Source: CAZSDP01 sp964605665 (GTDB lineage Bacteria; Planctomycetota; UBA8108; UBA1146). Taken from it: DNA of 64,000 nt. Below are positions 26,731 to 36,733 of the stretch, piece by piece. A model generated the notes under the pieces. That model was not told where the DNA came from, ran no database searches, and was given only the letters and a program-made list of their open reading frames with translations. The stretch is from the NCBI GenBank assembly GCA_964605665.1, contig CAZSDP010000011.1, forward strand, positions 80,262-144,261. Direction: 5' to 3'. Each line of letters begins with the position of its first letter. Position 1 is the first letter of the stretch. The position numbers were made by a program, and so were the translations under genes.

Positions 26731-27301
26731 GCTAAATAGCTTGGCCCCACGCCTTACCCGAGATTCGTAACTCCAGGGTCGAGACTTTCAATTCTGAGCT
26801 GAGAACGCCCACAGGCTCCTCCTGCCCAAAATCCTAATTTCCTCGTCACTTCCTCAATGGGCCGTTGTTCGGCTGAGCAAAGAAATGCCGAAACTTCTGT
26901 CACGCTCTCCCGCAGGCGGGGCTTGTGTCAGTGTCGCCAAGCCGACCTAAACTCCCGTCGTTACGGAGCAGAAGTCAGGCACTAAACAGCATGGAGAGGA
27001 AGACCACATGATTGACCTCGAACGCTCAATTCGTACTTCGAGTCACCGATACTTTTTGCCATCTAGTCAGGAACGACCGATTGAAGTAGGACCTGTCTCG
27101 ACCATAGAACAGACTCGCCAACTTCACAGTTCTTATCAGACCGATAGAATAGACCGCTCTCTCTCGGTACATCACAATCCGCCATCCCCGATTGAAACAC
27201 TGCGACACTCTTCCCGCCTGTTTCAGCCGATTCGGCAGTTCTTCCAAGAACTCCACGCTTATCCCGGGCTTGGATGTGACCGAGTAAACCGGAGGTATCC
27301 A
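26731..27301 (+). other. long leader region of the secreted dockerin protein gene
   Basis: About 570 bases between the terminator and the preferred start of the secreted protein. The gene frame stays open from an ATG at 27008, itself preceded by GAGAGGAAG, so a 98-residue extension is formally possible, but its sequence is not recognisable and it would bury the signal peptide. It could be a long untranslated leader or a small separate reading frame. Confidence 0.4.
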
Positions 27302-30300
27302 ATGTTTCGAACCGCGATCTATGTGACCACTCTACTCGCCACATTCTTACTAACAACCGGGGTCGTTGATGCTCAATGCTCTTCTCTCTCCCTACCGATG
27401 CAGGAGGGGATGTCGGTGGGAACGATGGCGTCGATTCTCGCCCCCAACTCAGAGCACGTTGTCGTTCTCTATGACACGCGTGATCCCGACGTGAACGCTC
27501 CCGGTTTCGATACCTTTTGGCAATTGCCCCAGACCCACAATGCACCTGGCCCCGATGCCTGGACGAAAGGGAACCTCGGAGAGGTCTTCGGGGTAACTCT
27601 CGATAATGCTTCTCCCCCGAACATCTATGTTACCGCGACCCGAATCTTCGGCTTCGGGGGCATCGGATCGGTCGGTCCTGGAGGGTCTGGCGCGGTCTAT
27701 CGCCTCGACGGTACCACTGGCGCGATTAGCACATTTGCCTCGATTCCGGCAGGAATCGCCTCCCTCGGAAACATCGACCACGACGCGGCAGGCGGTCACT
27801 ACTACGTCAGCAGCCTCGATGACGGCTTGATCTACCAGCTCGATCCACTCGGAACCATCGTCGGTTCTTATGATCACGGGTTTACCAACGGTCAACCCGC
27901 CGATGATCCGACGCGACCCTACACGCAAAAGGGACGTCGAGTCTGGGGACTACAAGTGAATGAGCTCGAAGATCGACTCTATTACGGAGTTTGGAATGAA
28001 TCTGGAACCGATGATCCATCAGTTCAGAATGAAGTTTACTCCGTGGCTCTCGACGGCGTGACGCGTTCGCCAATTCCTGCGACTCTTCAGCTCGAGGTAT
28101 CTGTCGCTCCCTTTGCTCTTTCCTCGGGTTCCTTGGCGGTTGCTCCTATTGCTGACATTTCATTTGACGACACCGCGAGTCGGATGATCCTCGGACAGAG
28201 ATCGATGTCAGAAGGAAACAACGGGGCAATCAGTAACAGTGCACATGCTTCGAGAGTGTTGGAATTCACCGGTTCAACAGGTGCTTGGCTTGCGAGTGTC
28301 GACGACAAGTTCCTCGTGGGCAACTACGGCAGTGGATCCAATGCAGCCGGCGGGGTTGATTTCGATTGCGAAGGCAACGTCTGGGCAACTGGCGATGCAA
28401 TTCACTTCTACTCGCCAGACACGATCTACGGAATGGTTCGCATCCCCTCCACCGGCAGCAGCAATGTCGCACCGTTTGCGCAGTCGAGTTATCTGGTCGA
28501 TTTCAATTGCAACAACACGGCGAATGACGTGGACAAGACACTGATGGGCGATGTTGAACACTATCGGGAGAACTGCGGAGTCTGCTCAATCGAGGATGAG
28601 GAAATCCTCTGCGATCCAGATGCTACTGGTTCCTATGCCTATACATTCACCGTCACGAACAATTCTGGCATCGATGCAGATCGTCTGCGTTTCTTCACGT
28701 CTGGATTCTCGATCACTCCCGAGACGATTTTCGCGCCGATTCAAAGTGGGTCGAGTGAGACATTCACCGTCACGATTTCTGGGGCTGCCCCCGGCACTCC
28801 TATCTGCTTCGAAGTGTGGCTGATGGCAGATCAGTTTACTCAGTGCTGTGTTCTCGAGCACTGCATTGAGCTACCGCGCTGTTGCGCCGACATCGCCACG
28901 ATTCGCCTCGAGTGTGACTCGGAAAATCCAGGGAGCTATCTCTTCGACTTCACCGTCACCAACCAGTCAACAATCCCAGTAGACCGCATCTTCTTGTGGC
29001 CACAACCACAACCGATGCCGGGATACTCGTTCAGCGTCGACGAGTTCACAGCTCCAGCCGATTTCATGGGACCACTTCTGACTGGGCAAACCACCCCCAC
29101 CCTCTCCACCAGCATTGTGGGCGGAGCTCCGGGAAGTCAGATCTGCTTTGAAATCAGCATTCATGATTCGCAAACCGGGGAATGCTGCTTCGAGGAAGTC
29201 TGTTTGATCCTCCCCGAATGCACAGACCCCTGTAATGCCGAACAATGCTCTTTGACGGAGATCAAACCGTGTCAACAGTTACCCGGCAGCGATATCCATG
29301 TCGCGATTGTCGAAGCAACCATTTGCAACCTCTGCTCTGACGAGCCGGTCGCGTTCGAGTGGTCCCTCGATGGAGCAGTGTCAGCTGCATGCCCCATTCC
29401 ATTCTTGACCCCCGCAAACTTCTCACCCTCTACGGGATCAACTCCACTCTTGCCGCTCGGTGAGTGTTTCACTTTCAACATCACCGTCGATTGCACTCAG
29501 CTTCTTCCAGGTGATTCAGCCTGCTATGAAATCACCTTCACAAATCCGAATACCGGGGAACAGACGATTTGTGACGGTCGAGTCCTGAGACCGAATGGTG
29601 TCGTTGGTGGAGTTGGAGTCGAGCCGGCGGATCCGGTCATCGACATACCCTTTGGTGAGGTGCAGATCGTCTCTTTCGAGCTCGCTCATCTGGGCGGCCA
29701 GCAGATTCCGACCGAAGTAACGGTCTCCGAATTCGCTCCCGGAATCACGACGAATCCGCGCCTAAGCCTGAACGGTCGAGCGATCGGAGCTTCTTCCACC
29801 TTCCCGATCGACCTGCCCACAGATACCACCGGACTCGCCAGCGTTTCGGTGAGTATTCCAGTTCACGATCCTCTAGATTTCGCCACTTTCTATCTCTTGG
29901 TCGATACCGATGGCGACGGTCTCGAGGAACCGATCTTGTCTGCCACCGTTCGCTCAATCATCCCCGGAGACTGCAATGGAAATGGCATTCTCGACGACAT
30001 TGAAATTGCGGTCGGCCTCTTGGTCGATGCGAATGGGGACGGGGTGCCCGATATCTGCGGATCAGGGAATCCGAGCTTCATTCGAGGTGATGCGAATGGC
30101 GATCAGATCTATGACATCGGAGATACGATCTTCAGTTTGGCCTATATCTTCCAAGGCGGACAGGATCCTGCGTGCTTCGAGGCTGCTGACTCCAACTCAG
30201 ATGCCGCGCTTGATGTTGGTGACGTGATTTTCAGTCTCGGCGCCCTCTTCGGATCTGGGCAACTTCCTGCTGATCCATATCCGAATTGCGGTATGAGTCA

Positions 30301-30340
30301 GTTCAATCCGCTCGGTTGCGAAGAGTCGAACTGTCCATAG
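27302..30340 (+). CDS. secreted cysteine-rich protein with C-terminal dockerin-like repeats
   Basis: A 1012-residue exported protein. Residues 1-24 are a signal peptide ending at VVDAQ. Residues about 30-420 form an SdrD-like/beta-propeller-type region (AVYRLDGTTGAISTFASIPA, GGVDFDCEGNVWATGD). About 420-800 contains repeated Cys-rich Ig-like modules, two of them clearly related (YTFTVTNNSGIDADR and LFDFTVTNQSTIPVDR, each followed by GAAPG/GGAPG..ICFE). The C terminus has CNGNGILDDIEIA, then two dockerin-type Ca-binding repeats (RGDANGDQIYDIGDTIFSL and DSNSDAALDVGDVIFSL). The start at 27302 is chosen for GGAGG 7 bases upstream and the signal peptide. The role is likely cell-surface or extracellular; partner unknown. 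Confidence 0.85.
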   Translation: MFRTAIYVTTLLATFLLTTGVVDAQCSSLSLPMQEGMSVGTMASILAPNSEHVVVLYDTRDPDVNAPGFDTFWQLPQTHNAPGPDAWTKGNLGEVFGVTLDNASPPNIYVTATRIFGFGGIGSVGPGGSGAVYRLDGTTGAISTFASIPAGIASLGNIDHDAAGGHYYVSSLDDGLIYQLDPLGTIVGSYDHGFTNGQPADDPTRPYTQKGRRVWGLQVNELEDRLYYGVWNESGTDDPSVQNEVYSVALDGVTRSPIPATLQLEVSVAPFALSSGSLAVAPIADISFDDTASRMILGQRSMSEGNNGAISNSAHASRVLEFTGSTGAWLASVDDKFLVGNYGSGSNAAGGVDFDCEGNVWATGDAIHFYSPDTIYGMVRIPSTGSSNVAPFAQSSYLVDFNCNNTANDVDKTLMGDVEHYRENCGVCSIEDEEILCDPDATGSYAYTFTVTNNSGIDADRLRFFTSGFSITPETIFAPIQSGSSETFTVTISGAAPGTPICFEVWLMADQFTQCCVLEHCIELPRCCADIATIRLECDSENPGSYLFDFTVTNQSTIPVDRIFLWPQPQPMPGYSFSVDEFTAPADFMGPLLTGQTTPTLSTSIVGGAPGSQICFEISIHDSQTGECCFEEVCLILPECTDPCNAEQCSLTEIKPCQQLPGSDIHVAIVEATICNLCSDEPVAFEWSLDGAVSAACPIPFLTPANFSPSTGSTPLLPLGECFTFNITVDCTQLLPGDSACYEITFTNPNTGEQTICDGRVLRPNGVVGGVGVEPADPVIDIPFGEVQIVSFELAHLGGQQIPTEVTVSEFAPGITTNPRLSLNGRAIGASSTFPIDLPTDTTGLASVSVSIPVHDPLDFATFYLLVDTDGDGLEEPILSATVRSIIPGDCNGNGILDDIEIAVGLLVDANGDGVPDICGSGNPSFIRGDANGDQIYDIGDTIFSLAYIFQGGQDPACFEAADSNSDAALDVGDVIFSLGALFGSGQLPADPYPNCGMSQFNPLGCEESNCP

Positions 30341-30356
30341 CTCTGCTGTAAAACAA

Positions 30357-30396
30357 AAGAAGGGCGAGGACTTGATTGTCCTCGCCCTTCTTTTTC
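30357..30396. terminator. rho-independent terminator
   Basis: A perfect 15-bp stem AAGAAGGGCGAGGAC / GTCCTCGCCCTTCTT with a 6-base loop, followed by TTTC on the plus strand and preceded by A-rich sequence, so it can work in both directions. It ends the dockerin-protein gene and probably the convergent response-regulator gene. Confidence 0.92.
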
Positions 30397-30466
30397 GTCG
30401 TTCAATGCACGTTTGACGCTGAAGACTCTAAAGACGGTCGTTTACGAAGTTCTTCGACGTCTGCGA

Positions 30467-30910
30467 TCAGAGAAGCAAATCCTCGATCGTGCGCAACAGC
30501 TCATCACCTTCAAACGGCTTTTCGATGAAAGCGCGAGCTCCATTGTCAAATGCACGAGCTCGGACTGCTGGAATCAGCTTGCCTGATACGGCGACGATAG
30601 GAATTTTTTTCGTCACCGGATGGTCACTCAAACGGACAAGAACGGTTTCTCCATCTCCGGAGGAGATTCCCAGATCAAGCACCACGAGATCAGGCACCGT
30701 ATCGACGGCAATTTTCGCAGCTTCGACTCCGCCAGTTGCAAAGCGAGCTTGATATCCAGACCTCTCGAGACGAGCTCCAACCCCTCGTCGCCTCTCCAAG
30801 TCATCATCGACAATGAGGATCGTCTTTTCGAGCTGCTCAACCGCGCTCTTCGTTCCTACGAGAGCCCCACGCTTCTCCTCAAGACCGAGTCCGTCGATTC
30901 CCTCTGCCAC
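30467..30910 (-). CDS. single-domain response regulator (REC)
   Basis: A 147-residue receiver protein with no output domain. After about 28 non-conserved residues the REC fold begins (TILIVDDDLERRRG, acidic pocket), then DLVVLDLGISSGDG with the phospho-acceptor Asp, VAVSGK with the conserved Ser, and FIEKPFEGDEL with the conserved Lys. It may act through protein contacts or as a phosphate sink, like CheY/Spo0F types. The start is GTG 30910, with GGAGG 6 bases upstream. No histidine kinase gene is nearby. Confidence 0.87.
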   Translation of the reverse strand: MAEGIDGLGLEEKRGALVGTKSAVEQLEKTILIVDDDLERRRGVGARLERSGYQARFATGGVEAAKIAVDTVPDLVVLDLGISSGDGETVLVRLSDHPVTKKIPIVAVSGKLIPAVRARAFDNGARAFIEKPFEGDELLRTIEDLLL

Positions 30911-31257
30911 AGCACACCTCCCGATGATCGCGTCAGTGGCTGAAGGGCCTCCGATCGGAAGACCCTTCTAAGTGACGCTTCAGTTCAACCAAGGGCAACA
31001 TCGGAAGACTACCCCCTCATCTGCAGATCGGCTTCTGACGTAGATTGTCACTCTCAACGCATCGCTCAAATCTGCTGATCTGAAGTGGTTTACGCCCAAT
31101 TCAAAACTTGAGAGTTCCTTCAAATCTGAACCATCTTTGAGGAATCGTTTCTTCCATCGACCGGGGAGAAGTCGGGGTAAGAGCTCAGATGAAGCGCGGG
31201 CTGTTGCGGTGTTCGTCGAATCGACCGTATCGAGTGAAACGAAGCCAGTCTGGTCGG
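30911..31257. other. intergenic region between PLP decarboxylase and response regulator
   Basis: About 350 bases. A 93-codon minus-strand frame (30980-31261) begins with TTG in a TTGA overlap with the decarboxylase stop; its sequence is not recognisable and I do not annotate it as a gene. A weak hairpin with GAAGGG/CCCTTC arms occurs near 30942-30968, upstream of the response regulator start. Confidence 0.35.
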
Positions 31258-32736
31258 TCAAAGTTCCGCTCTGGCAGCGGCGAGATCTTCGAGAGCCATC
31301 TCAATTCTCTCTGGGCCGGTGCGGAAACAGAGCACGCACACCCTGGCAATCCAACGCCCCTTCACTGTTGCTCCAGAAAGATAGACTCGGCCTCGTCGAT
31401 TGACCCCTTCCATGAGAGCTCGCGTCATCGCATCCGCGGTCTCTGGACTCAAATCTCTGCCCCCCACATTCCGAGCGCGGAATGGAACCACCGTCAGTTG
31501 CGGCTCATCGACCAACTCGATGCCTTCGATTTCTTTCAGGCCTTCCGCCACGCGGAGCGCGAGTTCTCGCTTCTGCGCAATAGCTGCGCGGAGGTTTTTC
31601 AATCCATGAAGTTGAACCGCGAGCCAAATCGGTAACCCTCGAAACGGCCTCGATAGCTCAGGACCGAGTCGACTTGGATCATAAAATTCTGGGTCGGGAA
31701 GAGGTGGCAAGTAGCCTGCGGTCATCTCGTGAACAGCGCGTAAGTTCTCCCCTTCACGGACCAGGAGAGCTCCCGTACCGTAGGGAAGAAACAGCCCTTT
31801 GTGGGGATCGAGAGTCAGAGAGTCCGCTTCCGACAACCCGGTGAGACTCTTCTGCAGTGAGGGCACTAGATTGAAGAGCGCACCATAAGCTCCATCGACG
31901 TGATGCCAAATATCCTCTCTTCGAGCCAATGCTCCGATGTCCGCTAAAGGATCGATTGCGCCTGTATTGGTAGTTCCTGCGGAGCTGACCACAAGAAATG
32001 GCTCCAGTCCCGCTCTTCGATCGGTTTCGATCGCCTTCTCTAGACTGCTGAGGCACATTCGATATCGAGCATCTGTTTCAATACTGCGAATTCGATCTGC
32101 TGCAATCCCAGCCAAACGAGCACTCTTCTTCACGCAGTGATGCACTTGATCGGAAACATACATCGTTCCCGCACGAATATTGACCCCGAGCTTTTTCTCG
32201 CGAGCAACAACGATCACGTTTTGATTGGAGGTGCTTCCGCCGGAGGTCAGCAGGCCAGCGGTGCCCTTTGGAAAACCCATCCAATCTCGCAGCCAGTCGA
32301 GAGTATGTCCTTCTAATTCCGCGAGAAGTGGGGCTGCCGCCCAAACCCCGGTAAACCGATTCGTAGCAGCACCAAGAAACTCACCAAGCGCACTCGCGAA
32401 AAGACCACCACCTGGGACGTAAGCGAGGTATCCAGGTCCAGGGGTGAGATAAGCAGCAGGGAGCCACTCATCGAAGAACTTGTCGAGGAGTGGCTCAAAC
32501 GGTTGCGGATCTTCGGGAGCAGCGCGCTGCAGAGCTCTGCACCGGGCGATCAGCTCCTCGGACTGATGATAGCTCAATCCGAATTCGCCACCTGCAGGCA
32601 TCTCTCCTAGAGCGGCATGATGAGAGATAATCCGCTCAAGCAATGAATGCCCCAGCGCGCGCATAGTGTCGGAGGAGAGATCTAGGGATGAATCTTCATC
32701 CGGGATCTCTGGGAGTGGTTGCTTTGCTGAATTCAT
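31258..32736 (-). CDS. PLP-dependent group II decarboxylase-like enzyme
   Basis: A 492-residue member of the pyridoxal-phosphate group II amino-acid decarboxylase family. Landmarks: LTSGGSTSNQNVIVVARE (phosphate-binding region), VSSAGTTNTGAIDPL, IWHHVDGAYGALF (Asp contacting PLP) and the Schiff-base Lys in LTLDPHKGLFLPYG. Substrate cannot be read from sequence; aromatic L-amino acids are the commonest in this family. I chose ATG 32736, where the family N terminus (LGHSLLERIISHH) follows shortly, although no good ribosome site is visible. The frame is open for another 97 codons to 33027, almost touching the divergent methyltransferase start. Confidence 0.9.
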   Translation of the reverse strand: MNSAKQPLPEIPDEDSSLDLSSDTMRALGHSLLERIISHHAALGEMPAGGEFGLSYHQSEELIARCRALQRAAPEDPQPFEPLLDKFFDEWLPAAYLTPGPGYLAYVPGGGLFASALGEFLGAATNRFTGVWAAAPLLAELEGHTLDWLRDWMGFPKGTAGLLTSGGSTSNQNVIVVAREKKLGVNIRAGTMYVSDQVHHCVKKSARLAGIAADRIRSIETDARYRMCLSSLEKAIETDRRAGLEPFLVVSSAGTTNTGAIDPLADIGALARREDIWHHVDGAYGALFNLVPSLQKSLTGLSEADSLTLDPHKGLFLPYGTGALLVREGENLRAVHEMTAGYLPPLPDPEFYDPSRLGPELSRPFRGLPIWLAVQLHGLKNLRAAIAQKRELALRVAEGLKEIEGIELVDEPQLTVVPFRARNVGGRDLSPETADAMTRALMEGVNRRGRVYLSGATVKGRWIARVCVLCFRTGPERIEMALEDLAAARAEL

Positions 32737-33028
32737 GATCGGGCATTGTCGCCGGAATCGGTCATCGAGATCGAGTGAATCAACCTCGATCGGTGGAAGG
32801 AAAACGAAAATTTCCTGATCGCTCGAATCGACCAGAAGAAGGGAGTCTTCGCCGTCAACGATCGTGAACGGCGCATTGTCTGCCGATTTTTGGTAAAAGA
32901 CGAGGAGCTGCAGCGAATTCTGCGGTGAATCCTCGGTGATCGAGCCTCGAAGTGTATCTCTTCTTTCAATCACAACTCCGTCGCGCCCTTGCGTCTTGCC
33001 GAATAGCGACAGATGGGAACAGATCAAA

Positions 33029-33688
33029 ATGGACAGAATCCCCGAGCCGGAACTGATGGACGAGGATGAGCAGGCGCGCGCCTATGCAGAAGCGGACTTC
33101 GAAGAGCCACATGCGCACTGCCTAGACTTGCTGCTCGAGTCGATTCCAGAATTTCCCGATGAGGGGATTGCCGTCGATCTAGGATGTGGACCCGGAGACA
33201 TCACGCTGCGCTTCGCGAGACATTTCCCCAAGTGGCAGGTTGATGGAATCGATGGTGCAGCTGCGATGCTCCATTACGGTCAACAAGATCTGATGCGATC
33301 AGGACTCAGTGAGAGGGTTCGATTGATCCATGGCTATCTACCCTTGGAGCAATTCCCACGAGACTCATACGATTTCATCTTCTCGAACAGCCTTCTCCAC
33401 CACTTAGCCGATCCGATGGTCTTATGGAACACCGTGAAGCAAGCCGGTACATCAGGCACCCCCGTCTTCATCATGGACCTCGCACGCGCTGAAAACCAAG
33501 AAGAAGCAAAGCGCCTCGTTGATGAGTATGCGGCTGGAGAACCGAATATTCTTCGTACCGACTTCTTTCACTCCCTGTGTGCAGCATATCGACCGGAAGA
33601 AGTGCAGGCGCAACTGAAAGAAGCCCAGCTCGAACTCGAAGTTCGCCAAGTTACTGACCGCCACTTGATTGTCTGGGGTTCAATCTGA
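33029..33688 (+). CDS. class I SAM-dependent methyltransferase
   Basis: A 219-residue methyltransferase: motif I is VDLGCGPGDITLRFA, motif II region VDGIDGAAAML, and FIFSNSLLHHLADP resembles motif IV/post-I of the UbiE/BioC-like group. Substrate unknown. The start ATG 33029 lies close to the upstream divergent frame of the decarboxylase; ribosome-binding similarity is weak. Confidence 0.83.
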   Translation: MDRIPEPELMDEDEQARAYAEADFEEPHAHCLDLLLESIPEFPDEGIAVDLGCGPGDITLRFARHFPKWQVDGIDGAAAMLHYGQQDLMRSGLSERVRLIHGYLPLEQFPRDSYDFIFSNSLLHHLADPMVLWNTVKQAGTSGTPVFIMDLARAENQEEAKRLVDEYAAGEPNILRTDFFHSLCAAYRPEEVQAQLKEAQLELEVRQVTDRHLIVWGSI

Positions 33689-33757
33689 AGGCCGATGAGT
33701 CGAGTTCGTCACTCAATTTGCAAATCTAGAGTAATTGAATCGCTTTAGTTCGCTGCT

Positions 33758-35299
33758 TCATCTTCGCCAGGTGAGTGGGACCAATATCACCGCTACCGCG
33801 TAGATTTCCAATCGACCCAACAACATCAAGAAGACCAGAAGAGCTTTTCCGACATCTGGAATCTGACCATAGTTCTCCATCGGGCCGACTCCTCCAAGAC
33901 CCGGACCGATGTTTCCTATCGTCGCCAAGACTGACCCAAATGCGGTCAGCAAGGCCTCGTTCTGGGTCGAAAATGAGTTCACGTCTTCTCGATGCTGATC
34001 ACCATCGGCTGGGTTCGCCCCGAGGATCATCGACATGGCAAGTACCGCGATGAAGAAAACAACCAGGTAGAGAGCGAAGTATCCCAAAACTCTGGCGATC
34101 ACTTCGCGCTCGATAGACACTCCCCCAATCTTGAGGGGTATCACTGCATGAGGTCGCACAAGTCGCTTGATCTCTCTCACCCCAAACTTGAAGAGCAAGA
34201 GAACCCGAACGCACTTGACGCCACCTCCCGTGCTCCCGGCACATGCACCAAAGACCATCAGGGCTACAAGCAAGACGCGGCAGACGTTGGGCCAGCGATC
34301 GAAATCTGCGGTTACAAAGCCGGTCGTCGTTGTCACCGCAGCGACTTGGAAGGACGCATATCGAAAACAATCTCCGACTGTCTCGTATTTTTGCGGATGA
34401 GCATCACGGTCGGGAAATGCGTCGAAGTACAGAAACAGCGTGATCAACACCGTGGCAATTGCAATAACCCCGAAATAGAAGCGGAATTCACTATCCCTCG
34501 GATGGAGCAGCCCCTTACCAATCAACGCACGGTAATGCAGAACGAAGTTCGCTCCGGCGAGAAACATAAAGATCGTCACGACGGTATCAACATACACACT
34601 GTCATACTGCGCGATACTCGCGTTCTGGGTGGAGAAACCACCGGTGGCCAATGTCCCAAAGGCGTGACACGCCGCATCGAACCAGCCCATCACTGGCCAA
34701 AGCAGAGCCATTTCAATCGCGGTAAGTACGAAATACACAATCCAGAGTATCGCGGCAGTTTGGGCGATTCTCGGAGCCAACTTGTCCGCGGTAGGTCCCG
34801 GAACTTCAGCTCGGAGCATTTGGTACCCACCTGCTCCGAGGAACGGCAAGATCGCAACGGTCAGCACCACGATGCCCATCCCGCCGAGCCAATGGGTCAA
34901 ACTGCGCCAAAAGAGTAGACCTTTGGGAAGGGATTCGATGTCTGAAAGTATCGAGGCACCCGTGGTCGTGAACCCACTCATCGTTTCGAAATATGCGTCG
35001 AGGTAACTGGGGATCCCATTGGGCGCGAGATAGAACGGCAGCGCGGCGAAAGCGGAAAGCACCGCCCAGCCCAATCCAACCACTGCAAAACCTTCGCGCG
35101 TTCCCAGTTGTTGGTAAGACCCACGACAGGAGAGAAATGCACCTGCGCCGACGATCAAACAGATCGCAATCGAAGTCAAAAATGCCGGGATCTCAGCTAG
35201 GGACGACATGAAGAATGCGATCGCAAGGGGAATACAGAGTGTTCCACCGAGGATCATCACCAAGATGCCGAGCAAGGAGACCAAGGCACGCATCTTCAT
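33758..35299 (-). CDS. trkH: TrkH-family potassium uptake channel subunit
   Basis: A 513-residue inner-membrane protein with about ten hydrophobic segments and the four P-loop filter regions of the Trk/Ktr family, for example TMSGFTTTGAS, FGTLATGGFSTQN, VTTTTGFVTADF and FGSVLATIGNIGPGLG. It is the K+-conducting subunit; gating is by TrkA, encoded directly upstream on the same strand (64-base gap). The ATG at 35299 begins right at the first membrane segment. Confidence 0.94.
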   Translation of the reverse strand: MKMRALVSLLGILVMILGGTLCIPLAIAFFMSSLAEIPAFLTSIAICLIVGAGAFLSCRGSYQQLGTREGFAVVGLGWAVLSAFAALPFYLAPNGIPSYLDAYFETMSGFTTTGASILSDIESLPKGLLFWRSLTHWLGGMGIVVLTVAILPFLGAGGYQMLRAEVPGPTADKLAPRIAQTAAILWIVYFVLTAIEMALLWPVMGWFDAACHAFGTLATGGFSTQNASIAQYDSVYVDTVVTIFMFLAGANFVLHYRALIGKGLLHPRDSEFRFYFGVIAIATVLITLFLYFDAFPDRDAHPQKYETVGDCFRYASFQVAAVTTTTGFVTADFDRWPNVCRVLLVALMVFGACAGSTGGGVKCVRVLLLFKFGVREIKRLVRPHAVIPLKIGGVSIEREVIARVLGYFALYLVVFFIAVLAMSMILGANPADGDQHREDVNSFSTQNEALLTAFGSVLATIGNIGPGLGGVGPMENYGQIPDVGKALLVFLMLLGRLEIYAVAVILVPLTWRR

Positions 35300-35363
35300 C
35301 GATCGAGCTCCCCCTCCGCATCATTCTGCTCGAACAGGCAAGTCGCGCTAAATTGTGAGCAAC

Positions 35364-36722
35364 TTACCGCTTCTTGGCGAAGAGTTTTTCAATTGAAGCA
35401 ACCGCTTCAGGTAGAGCGAAAATCACCACATGGTCATCTTCTTGAATTGTGGTCTCTCCACTGGGAATCACGACAGATTCCGATCGTTGTATTGCTCCGA
35501 CAATCGAACCCCGCGGTAGCTTCAACTCAAACAACGCTTTCCCCACGAGGGCAGACTCTGCTGTTACAAGGTATTCACGCGCTTCCGCCCCGCTCTCTCC
35601 AATCTGCGAGACTTGGAGAACTCGCCCACGACGGATATGACGCAGAATCGTGTTGACGGTCAAGAGACGTGGAGTCACCGCGACGCCAACATCAAGAGTA
35701 TTCAAAATCGGCAAGTAGACCGGTTCTTGTGCTTGCACGACAACACGGCGCACTCCCAATTTTCGAATCAACAGCGCATGCATGAGATTCGTCTGATCGT
35801 CGTCGGTCAATGACAAGTAAAAGTCAGCATCTGCGAGGTTGTTGTCACTCACGAAGTCTGGGTCAACTGCGTCTCCACACAAGACCAGAGCTTTAGACAC
35901 TTGCTCACTCGCCTTTTCTGCCCGCTCACGATCACGATCGATCAGAGTCACACAGCGGAATCTAGATTCAATTCTCTGGGCAAGCTCAATACCGAGCTGA
36001 GTACACCCTTCTATGACGACATGCTCTACCCGCTCTTCTTCCGGATGAACAAGATCGCGGAAAGCTCCTAGAGATTTCCGGTGCAAGAACACATAGATTC
36101 GATCGCCAGCTCGAAGCTCGTCGTCGCCACCGGGTATGACGAGTTCTCCATCAGGTCGGGCTATCGCCACAATCAGAGCATGTAGGGAATTTGAGTACTG
36201 CTCCTTCAACATTCGAAGCTTGAGTCCACACAGTGGAGACTCTGCTGACACCTCGTATCCCCACAAGAGCAGATCGCCGGCAGCGAATTCCGCCACGTCA
36301 AATGCGCCAGGATTGCGGATGATTCGCTCGAGAAGGTCGGCGGTGGTTGCAACCGAGTTGATCATGAAGTCTGCGCCGAATTCATCGGGCGACAGAATCG
36401 AGTCAGGAGCGGAGAGCTCGCGGTTTCTGAGGCGGACAACAATCTTTCGAGCACCCATTTTCCGGGCGATCTTGCTGCAAACCAGATTGGTATTATCACG
36501 GTCGGTGACCGCGATCACCAAATCCGCCCCCTCAGCGCCAGCCTTGCGAAGAACTGATGGACTCGAGGCATCTCCGAGGACTGCCAGTACATTCATCTTC
36601 TCATCGATCCGACGCACGAGATTCGGATCTGCATCGATCACAGAGATGTCATGACCTTCGACAGACAGTCTCTGAGCAAGATGAAACCCAACAACTCCCG
36701 CGCCAACCAAGATGATGCGCAT
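35364..36722 (-). CDS. trkA: Trk potassium transporter NAD-binding subunit TrkA
   Basis: A 452-residue cytoplasmic regulator with two RCK units. The first NAD-binding fold is MRIILVGAGVVGFHLAQRL followed by DISVIDADPNLVRRI; the second begins VEHVVIEGCTQLGIELAQRI. TrkA_C domains follow each (CGLKLRMLKEQYSN; VGKALFELKLPRGSIVGAI). It gates TrkH (downstream gene) in response to nucleotides. The second fold has EGCTQLG in place of the usual GxGxxG glycines, so only the first probably binds NAD tightly. Confidence 0.94.
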   Translation of the reverse strand: MRIILVGAGVVGFHLAQRLSVEGHDISVIDADPNLVRRIDEKMNVLAVLGDASSPSVLRKAGAEGADLVIAVTDRDNTNLVCSKIARKMGARKIVVRLRNRELSAPDSILSPDEFGADFMINSVATTADLLERIIRNPGAFDVAEFAAGDLLLWGYEVSAESPLCGLKLRMLKEQYSNSLHALIVAIARPDGELVIPGGDDELRAGDRIYVFLHRKSLGAFRDLVHPEEERVEHVVIEGCTQLGIELAQRIESRFRCVTLIDRDRERAEKASEQVSKALVLCGDAVDPDFVSDNNLADADFYLSLTDDDQTNLMHALLIRKLGVRRVVVQAQEPVYLPILNTLDVGVAVTPRLLTVNTILRHIRRGRVLQVSQIGESGAEAREYLVTAESALVGKALFELKLPRGSIVGAIQRSESVVIPSGETTIQEDDHVVIFALPEAVASIEKLFAKKR

Positions 36723-36733
36723 GACCGCTCGAC

